Below are positions 1-8,865 of a DNA stretch of 64,000 bases, piece after piece. The notes beneath the pieces were generated by a model. That model did not search any database. It was not told the DNA's origin and was given only the letters and a program-made list of their open reading frames with translations. Both the position numbers and the translations under genes were made by a program. The DNA is from Streptomyces aculeolatus (GTDB taxonomy: Bacteria; Actinomycetota; Actinomycetes; Streptomycetales; Streptomycetaceae), in assembly GCF_020400605.1 (NCBI RefSeq), contig NZ_JAINRD010000023.1, positions 62,001-126,000 on the forward strand, written 5' to 3'. How positions within the stretch are numbered: the first letter of the stretch is position 1; every line of letters starts with the position of its first letter.

Positions 1-2935
1 ACGTGACCTCGACGTTGTAGGTGCTGTTCGGCGTCATCCGCTGCGGCGTGCCGGGGGCGTAGTACGTCGATTCGGCGGTGGCGTCGACGTAGATGACGCG
101 CATCAGCGGGCCGAGTTGCTGGTCCTGGCCCTCGCTGGACAACCAGAGTGACCGCTCCCGCGGCCCGGTGGCGGACTCGTTGGCCAGCTTGACCATCGCG
201 CCCTTGTTGGTGGCGGGCGTGCTGACCCAGTCCTTGACCATCGTCGTGGCGTCCCACCAGTGCCGGCCCACGTCTTCGGTCCACTGCGGCACCGTGTCCG
301 AGAGGCTCGCCGAGACGTCTCCGCCGGGTTTGGTCCAGGCGGTGGCGGCGTTGGCGTTGTTCCAGGTCGCGGTCGTCTCATCGAACCCGCGGTCGAGGGG
401 GCGCAGTTCGTAGACTGCGCCGGTCGATCCCTCGTCGCGGGTGGTCTGGGTGCCCCACATCTGCAGTTGGGCTTCGAGGACGGTCGCGGTGGTGGGGATC
501 GTGGAGGTGTCGAAGTCCAGTGCGGCGCGGGTGGTGCCGTAGGTGTCGGAGTTGTTGCCCACGGACAGCCAGTTCTGACCCACACCCCAGGATTCGATGG
601 TGTCCTGGTTGGTGTTCGGCTGCGCCGAGGACAGCGTCGTGTCCGCCACGGCTCCGCCGGCGGAGCCCTGGATGAGTTTCATGGTCCGGCCTGCTTTGGG
701 GATGCCCACGATCCGGGTGGGCGAGCCCAGCAGGTCACCGTCTGCCGTCTTGACCGCGATCTGGTAGTAGTACGACTTCCCGATCTCGTCCACTGACGAG
801 TCCGGAGTCGGGACCGCGGTCGTATCGGTGAAGTTGTCGGTCTGCTGGTCGCCGATCGGGGCGATGAGCGTGGCCGGCGAGGGGGTGAACGCCTGCTGGG
901 TGGAGCGGTGGATCTGGTACTCGGCGAAGTCCGCCCCGGCATCGGCGGTGGTGTTGGTATAGGTCTTCCAGTGCAGCTCCGGGCCGGTGCCATGCACGAC
1001 GGTCGGGGAGTCGAGTGCGGTGCCGATGCGGCCGTAGGAGACCGTGAGCCTGGGGATGGTGGAGGTCTCGCCGCCGTAGGAGCCGTCGCCGGCCTCGTAC
1101 CGCGGCCCACCGCGTGCATTGGCACCTGTCGGGTTCTCGTCGTACGCCTTGAGCACGAAGCCGTTGTTGGGCAGGGTGCCGTTCACCCACTCCTGCACCG
1201 AGTTCTTCACCGGAAAGTTGTGCCACTGGTTGTACTCCCCCGCGTCTTTCCACAGCTCCGCCCGGTTGACCAGCCGCACCGCGTCCGCGACGTTCTTGCT
1301 CGACGCATCCCCGGTGTCACCCAGCTTGATCGTGTTCCCGGTGCCCTTGGCGTAGCTCAGCTCCTCCGTGCCCAGGTCCACCCACCGGCCGGACGTCCCG
1401 CGCTGGTCCACGGTGACGTTCGCTGTCCCGCCGCGGTGCTTGATCTCGTACGGCGCCGCCGACGCCGCGTCCGCGACCCCCGGGATGTACACGTCCGTGA
1501 GGTAGTAGGCGGTCTCGGGCACCTCGGGCTGCCAGGTGTACGACTCGCCCGTGGCCGAGTTCTGGTTGTAGCGGTAGTCGGACTCGATCCCCGCCCCGGC
1601 CACCCGGGTCCAGTCGCCGACCGCGGCGGTGCCGGCGCGGCCGTCGTCGAGCTGCAGCTTCGTACCCGACAGATCGCCCAGCAGGTCCTTGGTGCTGTCC
1701 CAGGTGGCTGTCGTCTCGTCCCACGGTCCGGTGGCCTCGTGCGCCTCGATCTTCACGCTCTTACCGCCGGTGGTGTGCGCCTGGTCGTAGTACAGGCTCA
1801 GCCGCGCCGAATCCACCGCCACGCCCGCCGGGATCTCGTCCAGCGGGAACTTGATCAGCGAGCGGGCCACACCGGTCGGGGTCGTACCCACCTGCAGATC
1901 CCACGCCTGCCCGAAGTTCACCCCGGACTGATCGGAGAGCACCATGACGTCCTGCGACTGGGATGGCGACGGCGCGATGGTGATCGTCGGGTCGACCTTC
2001 ACCGGGTACTGCCGCTCCTTCGCGGCCAGCCAGCCCGCATCCGGGGTCAGCGTCAGCAGCCACTGCTTCCCGTCCCGGCTCAGCTTCTGCGTGACCTTCG
2101 GACTCCACGGCCTGCCGTACGGGGAGGAGGCGTCCTTGGCCGCATCCGTCATGAACGGCGCCGGGATCACCAGCACCGGATCCCTGCTCGTCTCGTGGAA
2201 GAACGCGACCGAACCGTCCTTACGGGACTCGGGCGTCAGACCGTCGGTGACGTCCATGGTGAAGGCGAACGACACCGGCCCGTCGGGCCGTTCGTCAAGG
2301 ACGATGTCCTCCTTCACCTCCCCCGCGCCCACCCGGTACGTGAGGTCCGCACCGTTGACCGCGTCGGGGTAGGTGACCGTGTCGCCCTCGGCCCGCGGCT
2401 TCAGCCCACCGCTCGCGTCCTTCAGCCCGAACGTCACGGACTGACCCAGCTGGGCCTCGACCTTCAGCAGCCGCTCGGCCGAGTCACCGAAGTAACTGCG
2501 AGCGAGGTTGGTGGTGTTGGCGTACGCGTAGCCCTTGGCGTCGGACTCCGTCACCGCGGTGTCGATCGCCTTCCAGGCGCCGCCGCGGGTCTCGTACGAC
2601 GTGGGTGCGGCGGCCAGCTCCGCCTCTACCCGGCCGTCCGACATCCGCCAGAACCGCGCCTCCGGCGTACGGCGACCGGTCAGCTCCTTCACCCGCTTCG
2701 CCGCCGGCTCCGTCTTGCCCGCAGGCAGCTTCTCCCGGCTCGCAGGGTTCCGGCTGTCGCTCGACGGCGGCTCGTCGTCATCCGGATCGTCGTCGCTGAA
2801 CCAGTCCCTGACGGTGTCCACGACCCCGCCGGCCCCGGGCGTGGAACCCGCCGCAAAAGCCGGCTGCGGCAACAGCGTCACCAAAAAAGCCGCCGCCACC
2901 GCCGACGAAACAAACCGCCCCAGCCGAGCCCTCAT
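1..2935 (-). CDS. Large secreted DNRLRE-domain protein, 5' part only (runs off the window)
   Basis: About 978 codons are visible, and the frame stays open to base 1, so the C-terminus lies outside. The ATG at 2935 begins a clear signal peptide (MRARLGRF, hydrophobic core, PAFA-A cleavage near residue 28), followed by an acidic linker. A YWTG/RHS-type N-terminal region follows, then a DNRLRE-like beta domain (about residues 315-480), a fibronectin III-like stretch (about 640-740, ending SYYYQIAV) and a second DNRLRE-like domain (about 755-960, with the DTTLSSAQPN and ATWNNANAATAW signatures). In Streptomyces this architecture usually precedes RHS/YD repeats and sometimes a C-terminal toxin, but neither is visible here. 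Family assignment is good. The function (surface adhesion, polymorphic toxin or polysaccharide binding) is inference. Confidence 0.85.
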   Translation of the reverse strand, partial: MRARLGRFVSSAVAAAFLVTLLPQPAFAAGSTPGAGGVVDTVRDWFSDDDPDDDEPPSSDSRNPASREKLPAGKTEPAAKRVKELTGRRTPEARFWRMSDGRVEAELAAAPTSYETRGGAWKAIDTAVTESDAKGYAYANTTNLARSYFGDSAERLLKVEAQLGQSVTFGLKDASGGLKPRAEGDTVTYPDAVNGADLTYRVGAGEVKEDIVLDERPDGPVSFAFTMDVTDGLTPESRKDGSVAFFHETSRDPVLVIPAPFMTDAAKDASSPYGRPWSPKVTQKLSRDGKQWLLTLTPDAGWLAAKERQYPVKVDPTITIAPSPSQSQDVMVLSDQSGVNFGQAWDLQVGTTPTGVARSLIKFPLDEIPAGVAVDSARLSLYYDQAHTTGGKSVKIEAHEATGPWDETTATWDSTKDLLGDLSGTKLQLDDGRAGTAAVGDWTRVAGAGIESDYRYNQNSATGESYTWQPEVPETAYYLTDVYIPGVADAASAAPYEIKHRGGTANVTVDQRGTSGRWVDLGTEELSYAKGTGNTIKLGDTGDASSKNVADAVRLVNRAELWKDAGEYNQWHNFPVKNSVQEWVNGTLPNNGFVLKAYDENPTGANARGGPRYEAGDGSYGGETSTIPRLTVSYGRIGTALDSPTVVHGTGPELHWKTYTNTTADAGADFAEYQIHRSTQQAFTPSPATLIAPIGDQQTDNFTDTTAVPTPDSSVDEIGKSYYYQIAVKTADGDLLGSPTRIVGIPKAGRTMKLIQGSAGGAVADTTLSSAQPNTNQDTIESWGVGQNWLSVGNNSDTYGTTRAALDFDTSTIPTTATVLEAQLQMWGTQTTRDEGSTGAVYELRPLDRGFDETTATWNNANAATAWTKPGGDVSASLSDTVPQWTEDVGRHWWDATTMVKDWVSTPATNKGAMVKLANESATGPRERSLWLSSEGQDQQLGPLMRVIYVDATAESTYYAPGTPQRMTPNSTYNVEVT

Positions 2936-3367
2936 CCAGCACCCCTTCACGCCATTTCCCTGCGCGTGAATACACACAGGAAAACGGCACGCCGAATAAC
3001 CGGACGGGCAGATGCCCGGCCAGCACAACGCACGCAGTGCATGGGGGGTAGTCGCCCGATCTTCAACGGATCGCTGTGTACCTGTCAAGCGATCGGCGAT
3101 ACAGGGTCAAAACACCTCAAATACACCTGCCCGAGCAGCGCGTAGTAGCACCGTGCACACACAATGAATCCATCAACTGCCCTGGTCAACACACCACAGT
3201 GACCTGCTCCCCGCAGCAGAGCCCCGCCCGAATCTGAGAATCACCCACTCGCAGTGAATTCTCGCCGGAAAATGAGAAGGGACCCAGCTCTTCCCCTCTG
3301 CAGGCAGGCGTGTGACACTCTCGGACTGCCAGGAATTCATCGCCCGAAGGCGAAGGGATCCTCACCC
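2936..3367. other. Divergent intergenic region, no gene seen
   Basis: These 432 bases separate the large secreted protein (minus) from the MmpS-like gene (plus). Bases 3100-3250 are clearly more AT-rich than the surroundings, as expected for divergent promoters, but I see no convincing -35/-10 pair. The frame of the MmpS-like gene is open back to a GTG at 3254. That extension is Arg/Pro-rich and has no good ribosome binding site. Confidence 0.5.
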
Positions 3368-3871
3368 ATGCCTACCGCGACGACCGCGGAAGCCGAATCG
3401 GATAACCCGCAGCCGCCACCCGGATTCTTCTCGCGGCACCGCCGAACTCTCACCGCCGCCCTCACCGCCACCGCGCTGGCCGCAGCCGTCCTCCTCGGCT
3501 ACACCCTCACCCGCGACGACGACACCCCACCCGAGCAACGCCCAGTGCCCACCGCCCCGGTGACGTACACCGTCGACGGCGAAGGCACCGCCCAGATCAC
3601 CTACTTCGCGCGAAGCGCCACCGGGGCCACCGTTCGCGCAGCGAACCTGCCCTGGCGCAAGACCGTACGCGTACCCCTCGGCCAAACCCCCGCGGTCACC
3701 CTCGTCCTCCCCGACGACGGCGGCCGCGCCACCTGCACGCTCGCCATCCGCGGCAACCACACCCAACGCTCCACCGCCGCCGGCCCGAACGGCCGCGCCA
3801 CCTGCAGCGCAGACCTCCCCGGACGCGCCTCGAACGACGAGACAAGCAGGGCGAGTCCGACTTGGGGGTGA
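3368..3871 (+). CDS. MmpS-like single-pass membrane protein
   Basis: This 167-residue protein has a short cytoplasmic N-terminus, one transmembrane helix (about residues 28-47, RTLTAALTATALAAAVLLGY) and an extracytoplasmic beta domain. The domain reads VTYTVDGEGTAQITYF, then LPWRKTV, then a paired-Cys segment CTLAIRG...CSADL. This pattern is typical of the MmpS/transport-accessory family, whose members often assist an MmpL/RND transporter. No mmpL gene is next to it, so it is an orphan here. The ATG at 3368 follows GAAGGGA and is preferred over the upstream GTG at 3254. The partner and role are unknown. Confidence 0.7.
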   Translation: MPTATTAEAESDNPQPPPGFFSRHRRTLTAALTATALAAAVLLGYTLTRDDDTPPEQRPVPTAPVTYTVDGEGTAQITYFARSATGATVRAANLPWRKTVRVPLGQTPAVTLVLPDDGGRATCTLAIRGNHTQRSTAAGPNGRATCSADLPGRASNDETSRASPTWG

Positions 3872-4037
3872 ATGTCTGTGTGCTTGCGGTCGGGTCGTCG
3901 GGCGCGTTACCCAGTGCGGACACCGGGATCGCCCGCGCCGCAAAGGAGTTCGCCCATGCCGGAAACCGGGCGGCCCGCGGCGTACGGGACCCGGTCAGGC
4001 CCGGGCCGCCGCACGGCGGGCCGTGTACGCGCCCCCT

Positions 4038-4068
4038 GGCCCCGCGGGACTGCCCTCCCGCCGGGGCC
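4038..4068 (-). terminator. Likely terminator after guaB3
   Basis: GGCCCCGCGGGA pairs with TCCCGCCGGGGCC around a 6-base loop, with one bulge. It lies 25 bases past the guaB3 stop codon and has no U-tract, as is common in actinobacteria. Confidence 0.5.
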
Positions 4069-4092
4069 GGGGCGGTGCTCCCCTGACGGGGG

Positions 4093-5208
4093 TCAGCGCG
4101 AGCGCGCCACCGTCACCTCGACGCGCTGGAACTCCTTCAGCTCCGAGTACCCCGTCGTCGCCATCGCGCGGCGCAGCGCGCCGAAGAAGTTCATCGATCC
4201 GTCGGGCGTGTGCGACGGGCCCAGCAGGACTTCCTCCGTGGTGCCCACCGCGCCGAGGTTCATGACCTTCCCCCGCGGCACGTCCTCGTGGACGGCTTCC
4301 ATGCCCCAGTGGTGCCCGCGCCCCGGCGCGTCCGTCGCACGGGCCAGGGGCGAGCCCATCATCACCGCGTCCGCCCCGCACGCCACCGCCTTCGGCAGGT
4401 CGCCGGACCAGCCGACGCCGCCGTCCGCGATCACGTGCACGTAGCGGCCGCCGGACTCGTCCATGTAGTCCCGGCGCGCCGCCGCGACGTCGGCCACCGC
4501 CGTCGCCATCGGCACCTGGATGCCCAGCACGTTGCGCGTGGTGTGCGCCGCGCCGCCGCCGAAGCCGACGAGCACGCCCGCCGCGCCCGTACGCATCAGG
4601 TGCAGCGCCGCCGTGTACGTCGCGCAGCCGCCGACGATGACCGGCACGTCCAGCTCGTAGATGAACTGCTTGAGGTTCAGCGGCTCGGCCGCCGACGAGA
4701 CGTGCTCCGCGGAGACCGTCGTGCCGCGGATGACGAAGATGTCCACCCCCGCGTCCACGACCGCCTTGGAGAACTGCGCCGTACGCTGCGGCGACAGCGC
4801 CGCCGCCGTGACCACGCCGGACTCGCGGACCTCCGCGAGCCGCCGGCCGATCAGCTCCTCCTTGATCGGCTCGTCGTAGATCTCCTGCATGCGCCGCGTC
4901 GCGTCGTACTCGTCCAGGTCCGCGATCTCGGCGAGCAGCGGCTCCGGGTCCTCGTAACGGGTCCAGAGCCCTTCGAGGTTGAGGACCCCGAGGCCGCCGA
5001 AGCGCCCGATCCTTATGGCCGCCTCCGGTGAGACGACGGAGTCCATCGGGGCGGCGAGGAAGGGCAGCTCGAAGCGGTAGGCGTCGATCTGCCAGGCGAT
5101 CGAGACCTCCTTCGGGTCCCGGGTGCGCCTGCTCGGCACGATGGCGATGTCGTCGAACGCGTACGCCATGCGCCCGCGCTTGCCCCGGCCGATCTCGATC
5201 TCAGTCAC
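4093..5208 (-). CDS. guaB3: GuaB3 family IMP dehydrogenase-related protein
   Basis: This 371-residue TIM-barrel protein belongs to the IMPDH/GMP reductase superfamily (YAFDDIAIVPSRRTRD, LAAPMDSV, VIADGGVGWSGDLPKA, MMGSPLA). It has no CBS pair. The IMPDH/GMPR catalytic loop, normally GSICTTR, reads GFGGGAAHTTR at residues 215-225, so the active-site cysteine is absent. That is the hallmark of actinobacterial GuaB3, a paralog of uncertain activity. It lies 54 bases downstream of guaB on the same strand, as in Mycobacterium tuberculosis (Rv3410c/Rv3411c) and S. coelicolor (SCO4771/SCO4770). Co-transcription with guaB is likely. The exact reaction is unknown. Confidence 0.93.
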   Translation of the reverse strand: MTEIEIGRGKRGRMAYAFDDIAIVPSRRTRDPKEVSIAWQIDAYRFELPFLAAPMDSVVSPEAAIRIGRFGGLGVLNLEGLWTRYEDPEPLLAEIADLDEYDATRRMQEIYDEPIKEELIGRRLAEVRESGVVTAAALSPQRTAQFSKAVVDAGVDIFVIRGTTVSAEHVSSAAEPLNLKQFIYELDVPVIVGGCATYTAALHLMRTGAAGVLVGFGGGAAHTTRNVLGIQVPMATAVADVAAARRDYMDESGGRYVHVIADGGVGWSGDLPKAVACGADAVMMGSPLARATDAPGRGHHWGMEAVHEDVPRGKVMNLGAVGTTEEVLLGPSHTPDGSMNFFGALRRAMATTGYSELKEFQRVEVTVARSR

Positions 5209-5262
5209 GGATTGCTGCCCTTTCCAGACGGTTGCCGCCCCAGTATCCCCCGGCCGGCCGGG

Positions 5263-6768
5263 TCAGCCTTTACGGGAGTAGTTCGGGGCCTCGGTCGTCA
5301 TCTGGATGTCGTGCGGGTGGCTCTCCTTCAGGCCCGCGGAGGTGATGCGGACGAAGCGGCCGCGGTCCTTCATCTCCGGGACGGTGCGCCCGCCGACGTA
5401 GAACATCGACTGCTTCAGCCCGCCGATGAGCTGGTGCACGACGGAGGCGAGGGGGCCGCGGTACGGGACCTGGCCCTCGATGCCCTCGGCGATGAGCTGG
5501 TCGTCGCTCTTGACCTCTTCCTGGAAGTAGCGGTCCTTGGAGTACGACTTGTTGCCGCCGCGCGACTGCATCGCACCCAGCGAGCCCATCCCGCGGTACG
5601 ACTTGAACTGCTTGCCGTTGATGAACAGCAGCTCGCCCGGCGACTCCTCGCAGCCCGCGAGCAGGCTGCCGAGCATCACGGTGTCCGCGCCGGCGACCAG
5701 CGCCTTGGCGATGTCGCCGCTGTACTGCAGGCCGCCGTCGCCGATGACCGGCACGCCCGCGTCCCGGGCCGCGAGGGCGGCCTCGTAGATCGCGGTGACC
5801 TGCGGGACGCCGACGCCGGCGACCACGCGGGTCGTACAGATGGAGCCCGGTCCCACGCCGACCTTGATGCCGTCGACGCCCGCGTCGACGAGCGCCTGGG
5901 CGGCGTCGCGGGTGGCGACGTTGCCGGCGACGACGTCGACCGGCGCGTTCGATTTGATCTTCGCGGCCATCTCGGCGACGAGCCGCGAGTGGCCGTGCGC
6001 GGTGTCCACGACGATGAAGTCGACGCCCGCCTCGACCAGCGCCTGCGCCCGCTCGTACGCGTCGCCCGCGACGCCGACGGCGGCGCCGACGAGCAGCCGG
6101 CCCTCCCCGTCCTTGGCGGCGTTCGGGTACTTCTCCGCCTTCACGAAGTCCTTGACCGTGATGAGGCCCTTGAGCACGTCGCGGTCGTCGACCAGCGGCA
6201 GCTTCTCGATCTTGTGCCGGCGCAGCAGCTCCATGGCCTCCGCACCGGAGATCCCGACCCGGCCGGTGACCAGCGGCATCGGCGTCATGATCGACCGGAC
6301 CTCGACGCTGCGGTCGGGCTCGAAGGCCATGTCGCGGTTGGTCACGATGCCGACGAGCTTGCCGTCCCCGTCGGTCACCGGTACGCCGCTGATCCGGAAC
6401 CGGCCGCAGAGCGCGTCCGCCTCGGCGAGGGTGGCGTCGGGACGGATGGTGATCGGGTCGGCGACCATGCCGGACTCGGAGCGCTTGACCTGGTCGACCT
6501 TCTTGGCCTGGTCCTCGATGGAGAGGTTGCGGTGCAGCACGCCGACGCCGCCCTGGCGGGCCATGGCGATGGCCATCCGGGACTCGGTGACCCGGTCCAT
6601 GGCGGCGGAGAGCAGGGGGATGTTCACCTTGACGTTCCGCGACACATGGCTGGCGGTGTCGATCTCGCCCGGGGCCATGTCGGCGGCGCCGGGCAGCAGC
6701 AGCACGTCGTCGAAGGTGAGTCCGATGGTGGCGAACTTGTCGGGGACGTCGGCGGCGCGCTCTGTCAT
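5263..6768 (-). CDS. guaB: IMP dehydrogenase
   Basis: This 501-residue enzyme oxidises IMP to XMP with NAD+, the first committed step of GMP synthesis, in the cytoplasm. The barrel opens with LTFDDVLLLPG. Two CBS repeats occupy about residues 100-210. The catalytic loop GVGPGSICTTR carries Cys311, and the flap and C-terminal segments (YRGMGSLGAM, EGQVPYRG) are intact. The ATG at 6768 follows GGAAGGGTGTC. It heads a guaB-guaB3 pair, directly downstream of the shbA sigma-factor gene. Full length with no anomalies. Confidence 0.98.
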   Translation of the reverse strand: MTERAADVPDKFATIGLTFDDVLLLPGAADMAPGEIDTASHVSRNVKVNIPLLSAAMDRVTESRMAIAMARQGGVGVLHRNLSIEDQAKKVDQVKRSESGMVADPITIRPDATLAEADALCGRFRISGVPVTDGDGKLVGIVTNRDMAFEPDRSVEVRSIMTPMPLVTGRVGISGAEAMELLRRHKIEKLPLVDDRDVLKGLITVKDFVKAEKYPNAAKDGEGRLLVGAAVGVAGDAYERAQALVEAGVDFIVVDTAHGHSRLVAEMAAKIKSNAPVDVVAGNVATRDAAQALVDAGVDGIKVGVGPGSICTTRVVAGVGVPQVTAIYEAALAARDAGVPVIGDGGLQYSGDIAKALVAGADTVMLGSLLAGCEESPGELLFINGKQFKSYRGMGSLGAMQSRGGNKSYSKDRYFQEEVKSDDQLIAEGIEGQVPYRGPLASVVHQLIGGLKQSMFYVGGRTVPEMKDRGRFVRITSAGLKESHPHDIQMTTEAPNYSRKG

Positions 6769-6806
6769 GACACCCTTCCGGTGGGTCTTGCCCGATGGGA
6801 CTGACC

Positions 6807-6836
6807 ATGGTAACGGCGCGCCGGACGGTCACGTAA
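6807..6836 (-). promoter_or_regulatory. Possible guaB promoter
   Basis: On the minus strand, TTACGT and TACCAT are separated by 18 bases and end about 39 bases before the guaB ATG. The -35 matches the HrdB-type consensus only partly, so this is a weak prediction. Confidence 0.3.
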
Positions 6837-6936
6837 CGGGGCTGGTGGCCGGGGCACGAAGGTACGAAGTCCGGAGCCGGAAGGACCTTCGGCCGGCGGA
6901 CGGGGCCGCTCCCCCGCAGGCCGTACGCCCCGGAAC

Positions 6937-7539
6937 CTACTGCCGCGCCAGCGCCCGCAGCCTGCTCAGCGCCCTGTGCTGCGCCACCCGTACCGCGCCC
7001 GGGGTCATCCCGAGGATCTGCCCCGTCTCCTCCGCACTGAAGCCCGCCGCCACCCGCAGCAGCAGCAGCTCCCGCTGGTTCGCCGGCAGGTTCGCCAGGA
7101 GCTGCTTCGCCCACTCCGCGTCGCTGCTCAGCAGCGCCTGCTCCTCGGGCCCGAGCGAGTCGTCCGGCCGCTCGGGCATCTCGTCCGAGGGCACGGCGGT
7201 GGAGCCGGGGCCGCGCATCGCGGCGCGCTGGAGGTCCGCGACCTTGTGCGCGGCGATGGCGAAGACGAATGCCTCGAAGGGGCGGCCGGTGTCGCGGTAG
7301 CGCGGGAGCGCGCAGAGGACGCCGATGCAGACCTCCTGCGCGAGATCGTCGACGAAGTGCCGTGCGTCGCCCGGCAACCGGTGCAGCCGCGTGCGAACAT
7401 AGCGGAGCGCCAGGGGGTGCACGTGGGCCAGCAGGTCGTGCGTCGCACGCTCGTCCCCGCCGGCCGCGAGCTGGACGAGTCCCCTGATCTCGACAGGCCT
7501 TTCGGCCGTCTGGGAAACAGTGGTCTCGTTGCCGCGCAT
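6937..7539 (-). CDS. shbA: ECF-type RNA polymerase sigma factor, ShbA/SigD-like
   Basis: A 200-residue sigma-70 family protein with region 2 at about residues 35-105 (DDLAQEV at 64-70, then FVFAIAAHKVADLQR) and region 4 at about 145-198 (LPANQRELLLLRVAAGFSAEE, then TPGAVRVAQHRALSRLR). Position next to guaB and bldM matches S. coelicolor SCO4769 and M. tuberculosis sigD. In S. griseus, ShbA drives transcription of the principal sigma gene hrdB. No anti-sigma gene adjoins it. The frame is open back to 7710, but the ATG at 7539 (MRGNETT) best fits the family and follows GGCGAGG. A slightly shorter GTG start is possible. Confidence 0.88.
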   Translation of the reverse strand: MRGNETTVSQTAERPVEIRGLVQLAAGGDERATHDLLAHVHPLALRYVRTRLHRLPGDARHFVDDLAQEVCIGVLCALPRYRDTGRPFEAFVFAIAAHKVADLQRAAMRGPGSTAVPSDEMPERPDDSLGPEEQALLSSDAEWAKQLLANLPANQRELLLLRVAAGFSAEETGQILGMTPGAVRVAQHRALSRLRALARQ

Positions 7540-7840
7540 CCGTCCATGGTGCCTCGCCCCTGAACGTTCCGCTGTGTCACGGCCGTCGTTGTAGACCGAA
7601 GCGTTATGCGCAACCGCGCGGACAGTCACCACACGCGCCCTCCCTTCGCTGCCCCCGTGCGGGATTCCGCTGTGCCCGATGCGCGTCGTTCCGGAGAACC
7701 CATGCCTCAAGCATGCGCCTTCGCGCGCGAAACCGGGCCGCCCCGTGGCCCGCGGCCCCCGTCCGCGGGCCCGCCGCCGCGTACGGGGCGGGTGTGCCGG
7801 CCCGGGGCACGGGGCCCCGGCGCGGCGGATGCGCGGCAGG
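7540..7840. other. Intergenic region between bldM and shbA
   Basis: About 300 bases hold the shbA upstream region (AT-richer near 7590-7630) and, nearer bldM, dense GC inverted repeats including a probable terminator. No coding potential is evident beyond Arg/Pro-rich shadow frames. Confidence 0.5.
7747..7771 (-). terminator. Likely terminator after bldM
   Basis: GGCCCGCGG pairs perfectly with CCGCGGGCC around a 7-base loop, about 70 bases past the bldM stop codon. No U-tract is present. Confidence 0.45.
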
Positions 7841-8452
7841 TCAGCGTACGAGACCCCAGCGGAATCCGAGTGCCACGGCGTGTGCCCGGTCGGAGGCGCC
7901 GAGCTTTTTGAAAAGCCTGCGCGCGTGGGTCTTCACGGTGTCCTCGGAGAGGAACAGCTCGCGGCCGATCTCGGCGTTGGACCGCCCGTGGCTCATCCCT
8001 TCGAGGACCTGGATCTCGCGCGCGGTGAGCGTCGGCGCGGCCCCCATCTCGGTGGAGCGCAGCCGCCGCGGCGCGAGCCGCCACGTCGGGTCGGCGAGGG
8101 CCTGCGTGACCGTGGCCCGCAGCTCGGCGCGGGAGGCGTCCTTGTGCAGGTAGCCGCGGGCGCCGGCGGCGACGGCGAGGGCCACGCCGTCGAGGTCCTC
8201 GGCCACGGTCAGCATGATGATCCGCGCCCCCGGGTCGGCCGAGAGCAGCCGGCGCACGGTCTCGACGCCGCCGAGTCCTGGCATCCGTACATCCATCAGA
8301 ATCAGGTCCGAACGATCGGCACCCCAGCGGCGGAGCACTTCCTCGCCGTTAGCCGCCGTCGTCACGCGCTCGACGCCGGGTACGGTCGCAACCGCACGGC
8401 GCAGCGCCTCTCGGGCGAGTGGGGAGTCGTCGCAGACGAGGACGGAAGTCAT
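7841..8452 (-). CDS. bldM: Developmental response regulator BldM
   Basis: A 203-residue response regulator with an N-terminal receiver domain (acidic pair D8/D9, phosphoacceptor-position D54 in ILMDVRMPG, conserved K in GYLHKD) and a C-terminal LuxR/GerE helix-turn-helix (LTAREIQVLEGMSHGRSNAEI, then LSEDTVKTHARRLFKKLG). The sequence matches what I recall of S. coelicolor BldM (SCO4768) almost throughout. BldM controls aerial hyphae formation as a homodimer and sporulation genes as a heterodimer with WhiI. In S. coelicolor it works without phosphorylation. No sensor kinase gene adjoins it. A GGAGGG ribosome site precedes the ATG at 8452. It is divergent from whiD, as in S. coelicolor. Confidence 0.96.
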   Translation of the reverse strand: MTSVLVCDDSPLAREALRRAVATVPGVERVTTAANGEEVLRRWGADRSDLILMDVRMPGLGGVETVRRLLSADPGARIIMLTVAEDLDGVALAVAAGARGYLHKDASRAELRATVTQALADPTWRLAPRRLRSTEMGAAPTLTAREIQVLEGMSHGRSNAEIGRELFLSEDTVKTHARRLFKKLGASDRAHAVALGFRWGLVR

Positions 8453-8865
8453 GGCCGCCCTCCGGAGCTGATGCGCGTCACCTTGAGCCTCCAGGGCTGG
8501 TACGTATCGTCACCTTCGGCGGTCGACCGCGCGTCGGGCGCGCCCGGGACGAACGCGCTCGCAGTCAACCGCTTCCGCACTCTCAACGACGGTCACCCGA
8601 AAGAGTTACGGGGGCTCCTGGCACCTGTTGCAACGGCTGTCGCCATGGGGACCGGGGCCACACACGTCGCCACTCTACGTGAGGAAACGGTCACCGAGAA
8701 GCAATCACCGCGCCGCGCCGCCTCATGACTCGAATGCACCAATTCGCACCGCTCTGATCAGCCATTCTCTATTTTCACTATGAGTACTATTTACATCCAG
8801 TAAGCCCGGAAAGGTAGTGTCACGACCGTTAGGGGTCTTCCGTGGCGCTTCCAAGGTGATACAAA
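8453..8865. other. Divergent bldM-whiD regulatory region
   Basis: A 413-base gene-free stretch between two developmental regulators. The bldM-proximal half is GC-rich. The whiD-proximal part, about 8740-8810, is strikingly AT-rich and contains CTATTTTCACTATGAGTACT and ATTTACATCC. Several promoters and developmental repressor sites are expected here from S. coelicolor, but I cannot place them with confidence. The whiD ATG at 8866 follows AAGGTGAT. Confidence 0.6.

Noticed and set aside
908..3145. 745-codon open frame on the plus strand opposite the secreted DNRLRE protein
   Set aside because: Its product is Arg/Leu/Val-rich with no domain, and the opposite frame has a signal peptide and recognisable folds. 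This is a high-GC shadow frame.
3254..3367. Longer start (GTG at 3254) for the MmpS-like protein
   Set aside because: The added 38 residues are basic and unlike the family, and there is no good ribosome site.
5270..7114. 614-codon frame on the minus strand over guaB
   Set aside because: Composition is Arg/Pro/Gly dominated, and it is out of frame with a perfect IMPDH.
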